From: Candidatus Fibrimonadaceae bacterium
Lineage (GTDB): Bacteria > Fibrobacterota > Fibrobacteria > Fibrobacterales > Fibrobacteraceae
NCBI GenBank assembly: GCA_031286305.1
Contig: JAITUM010000203.1
Coordinates: 1 to 46,921, forward strand
Direction: 5' to 3'
DNA: 46,921 bases
Positions 27,620-35,194 of this stretch are shown piece by piece (the first letter of the stretch is position 1; each line of letters begins with the position of its first letter). The notes beneath the pieces are model-generated. The model ran no database searches. It saw only the letters and a list, made by a program, of their open reading frames with translations, and was not told the origin of the DNA. A program made the translations under genes and the position numbers.

Positions 27620-29215
27620 CTAACAATTCGCATGAATGATTTTTTTTACCCTATCCACATACAAATGCTCCTTCAAAATATGCTCCTTTGCATTTTTGAC
27701 AATCTCGTTTTTTGCCGTTGGATTTTTTAGATAAAATTTTGCAAACTCAGCGTATTCTTCGGGGGAGCCGGCTGCGCAAACAGCATTTTTGGGGAATAAC
27801 TCAAACAAATCGCTTTGGGCATCATTAATAACAAAACGATCGCAAAGGGGAATGTCAAAAACTCTTTGATTAACTGCGCTCGGCATTTGACAGCTGGTTA
27901 TGTTTATATGAATATTTCCCCGTAAGTAATGCAAACACAAACCCTTGCGATAATCTATGTCCGGCAAAGTTTTGACATTGCTCCCAAACATTGCTTTCCA
28001 TCCCTCCGCATCACCCGCAAACTGCAAACCCAACTCCAACAGGGGTAGCAAACACAAACGTCGCTTTTCACTGCTCGCCAAATGAATGCAATAACTTGCA
28101 AACCACGCTTCGTCCTTGTCATCGCCCGGAACCTGCTCTGCGCTCATGCCGCCCGTTAAAATTTGAAACGCCGTGTTATGCGCTATGGGTAAAGCCTCTT
28201 CTTTGTTATATGGAATGCGTTTCCAAATTTTATCCAAAAAGTCACCCGCCATTGCTGAACCGGTGAACATCAATTCATAAACAGTTTTTTGATTTTGCGG
28301 ATAAAACAGGTGTGAATCACCTGCAAGCGGCAGCCATTCCGCTCCGGCAAAACCCTTTTCTTTCAGCCAAGGAATATAAGCTCGCTCCCAAGTCCATGCA
28401 AATATATTTTTGCACTGCGCTTCGCTGAGCAGGCAAGCTATGGGGCGAGGGTCATCAACAAACCAAATGTGAACCGGCACGGAAAATCTGCGGCAAACAT
28501 TCAGCAAAATTCCTTCGGAGTCAATGCCCTTAGCGTTCACGCAAAGCACAAGGCGCGGCATACTTTTCTGAAATTGCTCCATGAGCAAAGATTCCAGCAA
28601 AGCCGGATTCTCACTCTCTTGCGGCAAAGTAACATAAGGAACTTGCAACTCTTTCAGAGCATTGAGAATTTCTTGTTGCAAAAAATGCGAACCAAAGGGG
28701 ATAGCGAAGGGTTTAGGGTATGGGGTATGGGGAATACTCGCCTTTGGCGATTCACCAGCGAAATGTTCAGCGGGAAGGGTGTTAGGGTATAGGGTACGTG
28801 GTATAATTTTTTTCAGCACATCTTCAGCGTTGTTTTCGCAATATCTTGCGGCGGCGGGGTGGCGGATTATGGTTATTTTATTGGTTTTTAAAATGTCTGT
28901 GAATTGGGATAGGTCTTCGTTGAACAGGGCAGTGGGCAAACCCGTTAGTTTTTCTTGGACAATGCTCAGGTTTTCTGCAAAGGCATCGCAAAGAATTATT
29001 AGAGGGACTTTGTTTTTTGGAATGTTTTTTAAAAACTCCAAATGATAACCCAAGCCTGTACCCAAGGCAAAGACTATACCATCAATTGATTTTGGTCTGA
29101 ACCAGTCTCTTTCCTGTTCCGGTCTTATTGCGCTGTGCAAAAGCCGTTCAAAATTTGCTCCGTAAATGCGAGCACTTAATTCACCGGAAGCGGCTCTGAA
29201 ATGCTCGCATCGCAT
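27620..29215 (-). CDS. CgeB-like glycosyltransferase family protein
   Basis: The C-terminal third has the pattern of the CgeB/DUF3880 and Glyco_trans_1_2 families: HIWFVDDPRP, FAWTWERAYIPWLKEKGF, LFTGSAM-like (ELMFTGSAMAGDF), and RVFDIPLCDRFVINDAQSDLFELF. Such proteins often glycosylate surface structures in the cytoplasm; the substrate is unknown. The 531-residue protein contains a proline-rich segment (PHTPYPKPF region) encoded by G-rich heptad repeats at 28708-28801, which looks like a foreign insertion tolerated in frame. The start lies 1 nt after the raiA stop. Confidence 0.75.
   Translation of the reverse strand: MRCEHFRAASGELSARIYGANFERLLHSAIRPEQERDWFRPKSIDGIVFALGTGLGYHLEFLKNIPKNKVPLIILCDAFAENLSIVQEKLTGLPTALFNEDLSQFTDILKTNKITIIRHPAAARYCENNAEDVLKKIIPRTLYPNTLPAEHFAGESPKASIPHTPYPKPFAIPFGSHFLQQEILNALKELQVPYVTLPQESENPALLESLLMEQFQKSMPRLVLCVNAKGIDSEGILLNVCRRFSVPVHIWFVDDPRPIACLLSEAQCKNIFAWTWERAYIPWLKEKGFAGAEWLPLAGDSHLFYPQNQKTVYELMFTGSAMAGDFLDKIWKRIPYNKEEALPIAHNTAFQILTGGMSAEQVPGDDKDEAWFASYCIHLASSEKRRLCLLPLLELGLQFAGDAEGWKAMFGSNVKTLPDIDYRKGLCLHYLRGNIHINITSCQMPSAVNQRVFDIPLCDRFVINDAQSDLFELFPKNAVCAAGSPEEYAEFAKFYLKNPTAKNEIVKNAKEHILKEHLYVDRVKKIIHANC
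28708..28801. repeat. Heptad-repeat segment inside the glycosyltransferase gene
   Basis: Two clusters of GGGTAT-type words (GGGTTTAGGGTATGGGGTAT at 28708-28727 and GGGTGTTAGGGTATAGGGTA at 28777-28796) flank about 45 nt that include a CGCC-TTT-GGCG hairpin. The frame stays open and encodes proline- and tyrosine-rich peptide. The words match the intergenic array at 29636-29684. Confidence 0.75.
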
Positions 29216-29216
29216 T

Positions 29217-29570
29217 TTATTTAACCGCTACTTCAGCGGCAGAAGCACCTTTATATTCGTTTGCTTTTCCTTGATGCTTTGAAAGTTGCGCTCTTATTTT
29301 TGCAATAGCCGTATCCAAGGCTTTGCCAAAATTTTCTTCTTCTGCCGTAGCAGCAAACACGCTGCCCTTTATATTGGCGGTTATATCAACCTTGCGTTTA
29401 AGCTCGGCGCCGCTTACAATTTTTGAAATGCCTTCTATCACTACGGAAACATCGGTAATATTATGGAAAATACTTTCCAGTTTGCCGATTTCGCTTTGGA
29501 TAACAGGCTGGAATTTTGACGCTGGCTCCTCAAGGTGCCTAACGGTAACGTTAATGGGAATATTGCTCAT
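29217..29570 (-). CDS. raiA: Ribosome hibernation-promoting factor (HPF/RaiA family, short form)
   Basis: This protein binds the 30S decoding region and silences ribosomes in stationary phase. The 117-residue product matches the short family: a beta-strand start (INVTVRHLE), the KVDITANIKGSVFAATAEEENF segment and the amphipathic helix AIAKIRAQLSKHQGK. It lacks the C-terminal dimerisation domain of long HPF. TAAATT lies 7 nt upstream of its ATG. A heptad repeat array lies about 65 nt upstream. Confidence 0.88.
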   Translation of the reverse strand: MSNIPINVTVRHLEEPASKFQPVIQSEIGKLESIFHNITDVSVVIEGISKIVSGAELKRKVDITANIKGSVFAATAEEENFGKALDTAIAKIRAQLSKHQGKANEYKGASAAEVAVK

Positions 29571-29635
29571 AACGGAGAATTTAGAAAATGAAAATTTTCC
29601 CTCGCTGCAACCGCCTTACGTGCCACTCAATGTTT

Positions 29636-29684
29636 GGGTATAGGGTATGGGGTATGGGGTATGGGGTATAGGGTATAGGGTATA
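29636..29684. repeat. (GGGTATR)7 heptad array
   Basis: Seven exact tandem copies of GGGTATA or GGGTATG cover 49 nt upstream of raiA. Four or more GGG runs with 4-nt loops could form a G-quadruplex on this strand. An opposed cluster at 29739-29762 is nearly its reverse complement. Confidence 0.9.
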
Positions 29685-29738
29685 GGCAATGCAAAAAAAC
29701 ATTGTTTTTAAGCAGATTTAGCCGTTTATTTGTGCCGT

Positions 29739-29762
29739 CCCCATACCCCACACCCCATACCC
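29739..29762. repeat. Opposed C-rich heptad cluster
   Basis: CCCCATACCCC followed by ACACCCCATACCC is complementary to the array at 29643-29666 apart from about one mismatch, so the two can form a long stem. Between them lies a small hairpin, CAATG-N8-CATTG. The same C-rich words recur before clpB at 30655-30688. Confidence 0.8.
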
Positions 29763-29779
29763 AAGCGGGTTAATCAGCG

Positions 29780-29790
29780 TTTACTATATT
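29780..29790 (+). promoter_or_regulatory. Candidate promoter of the truncated lipoprotein
   Basis: TTTACTATATT is identical to the motif before rpsL. In both places it follows a C-rich repeat and a similar spacer (CCAAGCGGGTTAATCA here, CCAAGCAAGTAATTCA there), so the promoter and part of its upstream region look copied or under common constraint. An AGGAGCACCT ribosome-binding site precedes ATG 29824. Confidence 0.5.
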
Positions 29791-29823
29791 CATTATATTA
29801 ACCGTCTCAAAATAGGAGCACCT

Positions 29824-29922
29824 ATGAATAAGTTCAAGCTAATTCTTTTGGCGGTAAGCATAATGCTTGCCTTTGCATTCACAATTTCTTGCTCCGGCGA
29901 CGGCAATAATGGAGTAAACTGA
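29824..29922 (+). pseudogene. Truncated lipoprotein (signal peptide only)
   Basis: The 32-codon ORF has a complete lipoprotein signal peptide ending in FTISC at residues 19-23, then CSGDGNN and a stop. It resembles the N-termini of the lipoproteins at 38.7, 40.1 and 45.6 kb. The codons after about residue 26 are antisense to the Rpn-family remnant, so the mature domain has been lost at a junction near 29905. It keeps a good promoter and ribosome-binding site and may still be expressed as a 10-residue lipopeptide. Confidence 0.7.
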
Positions 29923-30248
29923 TGGGTAGTTAAAATCCCAATTTCCTTTTTTACCGCTTTTGGTTATTGCCATGCAAATTGTCTGAACCCTGATTTTCAT
30001 GATTTAAGGATTAAAATGAATTGTAATACGGAATGTTTTTTTATGAATTTATTTTTAACATCAAGTAAATCCTTTAATCAAGTGAATCGAGGTTCAGACA
30101 AAGGAAAAACATTGAGCATCACAATGAGCGGCTCTTTGTCTTTTTCGTTGGCAAATGTTTTTTTGAACGGCATATCCACCATTAAATCGGCGTAATACCC
30201 TGCGTCAGCTTCTGTATTAACATCAGCATCCATATCTTTTTCGACCAT
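29907..30248 (-). pseudogene. Rpn-family (PD-(D/E)XK) nuclease/transposase remnant
   Basis: Reading leftward from ATG 30248, the frame encodes DLMVDMPFKKTFANEKDKEP and LIVMLNVF, which align with QLTQDLAFKRVFASEEDKDL and LVAMLNTF of the gene at 46575. It is then broken by the palindromic element at 29980-30100. Beyond the element the minus strand encodes SGKKGNWDFNYPSVYSI, where SGKKG also occurs in the 46.6-kb protein and W(D/N)-x-VYSI is typical of the family downstream. The catalytic middle (VLDIH...FITEMQ in the intact copy) is missing. The remnant ends where the truncated lipoprotein begins. Confidence 0.75.
29980..30100. repeat. Palindromic element, TGTCTGAACC ends, copy 1
   Basis: The 121-nt unit begins TGTCTGAACC and ends with the exact reverse complement GGTTCAGACA. 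Its arms share the pattern GAACC-N2-GATT-N5-GATT-N2-AAGGATT on both sides, so the whole unit can fold into a long imperfect hairpin. It sits within the Rpn remnant and replaces, rather than only interrupts, part of that gene. A second copy lies in the AAA-ATPase gene at 34061. Confidence 0.8.
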
Positions 30249-30281
30249 AACTGGTTCTCCTTTTTTTGGTTGTACACTCTG

Positions 30282-30475
30282 TTAGACGGAAAAAACGGGA
30301 AAAATAATTTTAAAAATGCAAAAAAAATGCATCTTATTCGGCATTTCCTATGCCTCACCCCTTCGGGGCCAGCTTTTAGCTGTTCGCCTAATGGCACTTC
30401 CTGTGCCCGGCGTGCAACTATCTGTTGTCATTTTCTGTGGTTTTGGGTTAATTTCGTCGTTTTATTTGATAATTG
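30282..30475 (-). repeat. Conserved Rpn leader region, copy A, with hairpin array
   Basis: Upstream of the broken Rpn gene, blocks such as CCGTTTTTTCCGTCTAA, AACGAAATTAACCC-like (GACGAAATTAACCC) and TGACAACAGATAGTTGCA match the region upstream of the Rpn gene at 46575 in the same order and orientation. Relative to that copy it carries an extra array of about 80 nt. The array (read on +) holds hairpins GGCAT-TTCCT-ATGCC (30340-30354), CCCC-TTC-GGGG (30358-30368), CAGCT-TTT-AGCTG (30370-30382) and GGCAC-TTCCT-GTGCC (30393-30407). No gene is supported between 30249 and 30739. Confidence 0.7.
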
Positions 30476-30535
30476 TAAAAATAATGGTTCCCACGTTGCA
30501 CAAAATGCACAATTTAATCCAGGTCCAATGTGTAG

Positions 30536-30558
30536 GGGCAGTACTTATGTGTCTGCCC
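30536..30558. repeat. REP-like hairpin GGGCAG...CTGCCC
   Basis: GGGCAG and CTGCCC form a 6-bp stem with an 11-nt loop (TACTTATGTGT), flanked by TGTAG and TTGTG. Its form resembles REP-type palindromes, but no second full copy occurs in the window. Confidence 0.5.
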
Positions 30559-30654
30559 TTGTGCAAATGTAACGGGCGGTTGCAGCGAGGACAGCCCCCC
30601 GTTCCAAATCTAAACGCTCCCACCTCAAAAATTGTTCCAAATTTGAACATTCTC

Positions 30655-30688
30655 ACCCCATACCCCACACCCCATACCCTATACCCCT
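30655..30688. repeat. C-rich heptad cluster upstream of clpB
   Basis: CACCCCATACCCCACACC continues into CCATACCCTATACCCC, the reverse complement of the GGGTATR words near 29.64 kb. It lies 50 nt upstream of the clpB start. Between 30558 and 30655 a near-duplicate pair (GTTCCAAATCTAAACG and GTTCCAAATTTGAACA) is also visible. Confidence 0.8.
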
Positions 30689-30739
30689 TGATTTTAGCGG
30701 CAATCCAGCCTCTGGCACGCATTTTGCCCTATACACAGT

Positions 30740-33211
30740 ATGCAAGAATTTTCAAAACAATCAGAGCGAGTTTTAGCCAAGTCTCAGGAGATACAAGACA
30801 AGGCGAGCCATGGCGAATGGGATACCTCACACTTGGCAGCGGCCTTATTGGACAATCCGGATGGCAGATTGAAAAATTTGTTCAAAGCGAAAAATGCCAA
30901 AACACAGGAAATGCGCTTGGCGGTTCAAAAAATTTTGGACAAATTGCCACGCATTGTTGAGAGCACAGACCACAGTAATCGTGCGAGTAGCGATTTGTCC
31001 AATGTACTCAGAGCCGCTGTGAAACTTGTGCGCTCTGAGCAAGGGAGTTCGGCGGAACCCGGGCATTTGTTGGTTACTTTAATGAAGCATTCCGGTGATA
31101 AACAGCTTGTTGCAATTTTTGAAAATGCGCTCGGCAATGCAGAAACGGTTCGCACTTGGCTTTCTGACCCAATGAGCGCGGCGGCCGTTGCAAAAGAAGA
31201 CTCCGCTTTGAATAAGTTTGGCAAAGAGTTGGTTTCCCTTGCCGCCGAAGGCAAGTTAGACCCAGTGATTGGGCGCGAAGAGGAAATTCGCAGAGTTATC
31301 CGCATTTTGGCTCGCAAAACAAAAAACAACCCGGTGCTTGTAGGCGAACCTGGCACGGGAAAAACCGCGATTGTAGAGGGCTTGGCACACCGAATTCACA
31401 AAAACGATGTTCCGGACGCACTCAAAAATAAGAAAATATTTTCGCTTGATTTGTCTGCTTTAATTGCCGGTGCAAAATATCAGGGTGAATTTGAAGAACG
31501 TTTAAAAGCTGTTTTAGACGAATTGGAACAGGAGCAAGATACGCTTTTATTTATAGACGAAATTCACAATATAGTTGGCGCAGGCAAAACGCAAGGCAGC
31601 ATGGACTTGGGCAATATGCTAAAACCCGGGCTTGCTCGCGGCGAATTGCATTGCATTGGCGCAACCACAACCGCAGAATATCGCAAATACATTGAAAAAG
31701 ATGCCGCTCTTGAACGGCGTTTTCAGCCCGTGCCGGTTAGCGAACCGAGCCAAGAAGAAGCGCTTTCCATTTTGCGTGGCATAAAAGAAAGCTTCGACGC
31801 TCACCACGGGGTTCGCATTCAAGACAACGCTTTGGTTGCCGCTGTGCAGCTTTCCAGCCGTTATATTTCCGATCGTTTTTTGCCGGACAAGGCCGTTGAT
31901 TTAATAGACGAAGCGGCAAGCATGGTAAAAACACAACTAGACACCGTGCCGGAAAGTTTAGACACTTTGCAAAGGCGGCAGCTCCAACTTCGCATTGAAG
32001 AAAAAGCACTTGGAATGGAAAACGATACCGCTTCAAAGGAACGCTTGAAAGAGTTGCAAGAAGAATTAAAGGGCGTTGATTTGGAGGTTAAGGAGGAGCA
32101 GGAACATTGGCAGCAAAAAAGGCTTCGCTTTGAAACCTTGAAAAATGCACAAGCCGAGCTTCGTGCCGCAAAAGAAGAAATGGAGCGTGCGGAAGCATCT
32201 TACCAACTGGAGCGTGCTGCCGAATTGAAGTATAATAAAATTCCGCTTCTTCAAAAAACAGCAGAGGATTTAGAAACTGCTCTTTGCACAAATGATCCTA
32301 ACGAGGTTTCGGAGGTTGTAAAGGAAGAGAATATAGCGCAAGTTGTTAGCAACTGGACAGGTATTCCTATTTCTCGTTTGCGGGAGGGTGAGCGTGAAAA
32401 ACTTTTGAATTTGGAAGAAAGGTTGCATAAGCGTTTGATTGGGCAAAGCGAGGCGGTGGCTGAGGTTTCGCTTGCGATTTTGCGCAACAAAAGCGGGCTT
32501 TCAAGAGAGAACGCTCCCATTGGCAGTTTTCTTTTTCTTGGTCCCACAGGCGTTGGAAAAACCGAGCTTGCTCGTGCTCTTGCCGCCGAGCTTTTTGACG
32601 ATGAGCATGCAATGCTTCGTTTTGATATGAGCGAGTATATGGAAAAGCATAGCGTTGCGCGCTTGATAGGCGCACCTCCGGGTTATGTTGGTTACGATGA
32701 GGGTGGCCAGCTAACGGAAGCGGTGAGAACACATCCCTATGCCGTGCTGCTTTTTGACGAGGTGGAAAAGGCTCACCCTGATGTTTTCAACGCCATGCTG
32801 CAAGTGCTTGATGAGGGGCATTTAACCGATGGCAAGGGCAGAAAGGTGAATTTCAAAAACACTTTGATTTTGATGACATCAAATTTGCCGGAAAAGGAAC
32901 TGAAAACATTTTTCCGCCCGGAATTTTTGAATCGTTTGGATAATACTTTATTGTTCAAGCCTCTGGAAAAAAATGAACTGGTTCAAATTGCACAAATCAA
33001 GCTCAAGGCTTTGGCAAAGCGTTTGGCTGCTCAAAGAATTGAAGTCAAATTTTCGCCTTCTGTTGCCGAGAACATTGTGGAGCAATCTTATGACCCTCAA
33101 TACGGAGCACGGCCAATTCAGCGTTATATTCAAAAACACTTGGAGTCAAGGCTTTCACGGCAGATTATTAGCGGGGAGATAAAGGCGGATTCTGAAATTA
33201 CGGTGGATTGA
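30740..33211 (+). CDS. clpB: ATP-dependent chaperone ClpB
   Basis: ClpB is a hexameric disaggregase that works with DnaK. The 823-residue protein has an N-domain, a first AAA+ module (Walker A GEPGTGKT near residue 205, Walker [10 protein letters not shown]), a coiled-coil M domain (about residues 405-530, with [17 protein letters not shown]) and a second AAA+ module ([13 protein letters not shown] near residue 605, [13 protein letters not shown]). The M domain separates it from ClpA. Linkers are compact ([20 protein letters not shown] lacks the usual insert), so it is shorter than typical ClpB. A 63-nt part of its 3' end is duplicated about 530 nt downstream. Confidence 0.95.
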   Translation: MQEFSKQSERVLAKSQEIQDKASHGEWDTSHLAAALLDNPDGRLKNLFKAKNAKTQEMRLAVQKILDKLPRIVESTDHSNRASSDLSNVLRAAVKLVRSEQGSSAEPGHLLVTLMKHSGDKQLVAIFENALGNAETVRTWLSDPMSAAAVAKEDSALNKFGKELVSLAAEGKLDPVIGREEEIRRVIRILARKTKNNPVLVGEPGTGKTAIVEGLAHRIHKNDVPDALKNKKIFSLDLSALIAGAKYQGEFEERLKAVLDELEQEQDTLLFIDEIHNIVGAGKTQGSMDLGNMLKPGLARGELHCIGATTTAEYRKYIEKDAALERRFQPVPVSEPSQEEALSILRGIKESFDAHHGVRIQDNALVAAVQLSSRYISDRFLPDKAVDLIDEAASMVKTQLDTVPESLDTLQRRQLQLRIEEKALGMENDTASKERLKELQEELKGVDLEVKEEQEHWQQKRLRFETLKNAQAELRAAKEEMERAEASYQLERAAELKYNKIPLLQKTAEDLETALCTNDPNEVSEVVKEENIAQVVSNWTGIPISRLREGEREKLLNLEERLHKRLIGQSEAVAEVSLAILRNKSGLSRENAPIGSFLFLGPTGVGKTELARALAAELFDDEHAMLRFDMSEYMEKHSVARLIGAPPGYVGYDEGGQLTEAVRTHPYAVLLFDEVEKAHPDVFNAMLQVLDEGHLTDGKGRKVNFKNTLILMTSNLPEKELKTFFRPEFLNRLDNTLLFKPLEKNELVQIAQIKLKALAKRLAAQRIEVKFSPSVAENIVEQSYDPQYGARPIQRYIQKHLESRLSRQIISGEIKADSEITVD

Positions 33212-33269
33212 AAGGATGTGGAGTGGAGAATGATGGGGGTGTCTGGCTAACGTTACGGGTCTAATTTGG

Positions 33270-33287
33270 GTTGCCTTCACAGGCAAC
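33270..33287. repeat. Hairpin GTTGCC-TTCACA-GGCAAC downstream of clpB
   Basis: A perfect 6-bp stem lies 59 nt after the clpB stop, followed at about 33311 by a second hairpin, GTTTC-GGAACA-GAAAC. No T-tract follows, so termination is not clear; they resemble the short hairpins before the Rpn remnant. Confidence 0.4.
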
Positions 33288-33352
33288 ATTTGAGTAGTGC
33301 GTTTCGGAACAGAAACAGTGTGCCTTTAAGCTGAATTATTTTGTATATTATC

Positions 33353-33358
33353 TATAAT
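33353..33358 (+). promoter_or_regulatory. Candidate -10 of the 60-residue protein gene
   Basis: TATAAT, the consensus hexamer, lies 70 nt upstream of ATG 33428, with TTGTATATTATC just before it. No convincing -35 is seen. Confidence 0.4.
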
Positions 33359-33427
33359 GGGTATAGAGCCGTTGGCTGCCGAATGGCTCATAAGCAAATA
33401 CTTTTCCAAAGAACAGGGAGGAATGTT

Positions 33428-33610
33428 ATGAGAAAAGGATCGTTAGCAGAATTCGCTCCACTTGATGATATCGGCTTTATCGGTATCCCAAATTACAGAT
33501 TAACGCCGGAAGATGTTACGATATTCGCTAAAAAGGGTGAAGAAGCGAGGATACGGTATTTTGAGGCAAAAGCCCAAGAAGCAAGGGAAAGATTAGCGGC
33601 TTATGCTTAG
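33428..33610 (+). CDS. Small hypothetical protein
   Basis: I do not recognise this gene. The ATG at 33428 follows a strong AGGGAGG ribosome-binding site by 7 nt, which favours it over the ORF-track start at 33341. The 60-residue product has a central segment (GFIGIPNYRLTPEDVTIF) and a charged helical C-terminus (KKGEEARIRYFEAKAQEARE). There is no signal peptide or membrane segment. It lies between clpB and the duplicated clpB tail. Confidence 0.55.
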   Translation: MRKGSLAEFAPLDDIGFIGIPNYRLTPEDVTIFAKKGEEARIRYFEAKAQEARERLAAYA

Positions 33611-33621
33611 CAAACTGGTTC

Positions 33622-33684
33622 ATGACCCTCAATACGGAGCGCGCCCAATTCAGCGTTATATTCAAAAACACTTGGAGTCAAGGC
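33622..33684 (+). repeat. Duplicate of the clpB 3' end
   Basis: These 63 nt match clpB positions 33090-33152 with two mismatches (GAGCACGGCC becomes GAGCGCGCCC). They correspond to the ClpB segment [20 protein letters not shown]. The copy ends exactly where the AAA-ATPase frame begins and is in a different reading frame from it. Confidence 0.92.
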
Positions 33685-33685
33685 G

Positions 33686-35101
33686 TTGGAAAATCAGCTG
33701 CCAGAGATGGGATACTCTACAATATTTGTCAGTTTTGAAGGTGTAAGCGACGGAGTATTTGAAGCAGAAGCCAACTTTTGCCAAGGGATTCTTAATGTAT
33801 GCTCAAAATATTTCATAGAGAAAAATTTACCAGACTCTGAAGTCTGGGTTGATAGCTCGGTTACGACTTTTGATTTGCTGGATACTTTTTTAAACAAAAC
33901 TTGCGAAAATAAGAAAATAGTTTTAATGATAGACGAAGTTGATAAAACTTCCAATAATTTCATATTTTTAAAATTCTTAGGACTGCTCAGAGATAAATAT
34001 TTAAAAAGAGGCAGAGGCGCAGGAACCACATTCCAGAGCGTTATTTTGGCGGGTGTTTATTGTCTGAACCTTGATTCACATGATTCAAGGATTAACAGGA
34101 TATTCGAAAATATCGCAGAAAAATCGGGAAAGTCGGATAATCGGGGGTATCGGGGTTCTGACTTCAAAGTTGATATGTCTCTCAATGAAAAAGAAATAGC
34201 TCCTATGCTCACAGAATACGAAAAGGAACATAACACAGGCATGGATATAGAGGCTATTCCTAAGGAAATCAGAGCTTATACTAATGGTTACCCCTACCTA
34301 GTTTCCAGAATTTGCCAATGCATAGAGAGTGAACTAGAACGAGACTGGACGCATAACGGAATTTTGAATGCGATAAAAATAATACTTGTAGAGCAAAGCA
34401 CTTTATTTGACGATATAGCCAAAAATATAAAAAGCAATCCCGATTTAAAAGAATTGCTTAGAGAATTAACGGTTGGAAAAAGGATGCGTTCTTACAACGT
34501 TGACAATGACACAATACAATTGGCTTTGACTTTTGGAATAATTGAAAATAGAAGCGGTTTGGTAGCCATACATAACCGGATTTTTGAGGTAAGGATTACG
34601 AATTATTTTATTTCAGAAAGAGAAGAGGTGGAATGCAGAGCGATATCAAGTTCATTAATCAATATGGTAAGAGATAAAGATAATTTTGATATGCCGTTTT
34701 TTTTGGAAAAATTTGCAAATCATTACTACGAAATATACAACAATAAAGACATCAAATTTTTGGAAAGGGAATGTCGTTTGCTTTTTGTAACATATTTGAA
34801 GCCATATATAAACGGCGCTGGTAATTATTATTTGGAAAGCGAGATTCGCAATTCAGAAAGAACGGATGTAATTATCGATTATGGCAGCGAGCAATTTATT
34901 GTGGAACTAAAATTATGGTATGGCGAAGTTGCGCATGAAAATGCTTTGGATCAGATTGCGAATTATTTGGATAGTAAAAATAAAGATATTGGCTATTTGC
35001 TCACATTTGATTTCAGAAAAGAACAGAATGTAGGCAAGCCGCAAATTAGGTGGGTTGAACATAGGGGTAAGAAAATTTTGGATGTGATGGTGGGGGTTTG
35101 A
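33686..35101 (+). pseudogene. AAA-ATPase-like / PD-(D/E)XK nuclease protein, 5'-truncated
   Basis: The remaining 471 codons encode an AAA-ATPase-like domain with Walker B (KIVLMIDEVDKT, near residue 80) and a C-terminal PD-(D/E)XK domain (TDVIIDYGSEQFIVELKLWYG, catalytic D and E-x-K near residues 400-415). The family normally begins with a segment carrying Walker A (usually RQYGKTT-like); here that segment is replaced by the clpB duplicate, and an in-frame stop at 33623 closes the upstream frame. TTG 33686 is the only nearby start and has no clear ribosome-binding site. Residues about 126-160 derive from a palindromic element. Probably non-functional as an ATPase. Confidence 0.75.
34061..34163. 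repeat. Palindromic element, TGTCTGAACC ends, copy 2 (inside coding sequence)
   Basis: The unit starts TGTCTGAACCTTGATTCACA and ends CGGGGTTCTGACT, an imperfect inverse of the start. Internal GATT words on one arm face AATC words on the other. It is read in frame as CLNLDSHDSRINRI and so on, between the conserved SVILAGVY and DFKVDMS segments of the AAA-ATPase, where related proteins as I recall them carry a different conserved stretch. Confidence 0.75.
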
Positions 35102-35191
35102 CAAGCGAATCAGTTTGCACAAGCGAAGGCGGCACCGTTGTAAACCTATCTCAGTGCGAAGAATTTGATGCTCATGTTTATAACTGTTACT
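35099..35191 (+). pseudogene. 3' fragment of the cysteine-rich lipoprotein gene
   Basis: This stretch encodes TSESVCTSEGGTVVNLSQCE and the rest of the C-terminus, EFDAHVYNCY, then a stop. It is nearly identical in DNA to the end of the lipoprotein gene at 40545-40639. Everything before it is missing; the fragment is joined at the TGA stop of the AAA-ATPase pseudogene. The homology continues past the stop to about 35230. Confidence 0.88.
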
Positions 35192-35194
35192 GAG

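Noticed and set aside
29636-29684. Heptads as telomere-like chromosome ends
   Set aside because: The arrays are short, internal, in both orientations and surrounded by ordinary genes.
30182-30397. 71-codon minus ORF over the Rpn leader
   Set aside because: It overlaps the Rpn remnant in another frame and translates noncoding leader and hairpins.
29636-30688. CRISPR array from the short repeats
   Set aside because: The heptads are tandem without unique spacers of constant length, and no cas gene is present.
30316-30960. 214-codon ORF overlapping the clpB start
   Set aside because: It runs through hairpin arrays and heptad repeats and then into clpB in another frame; no SD or family features.
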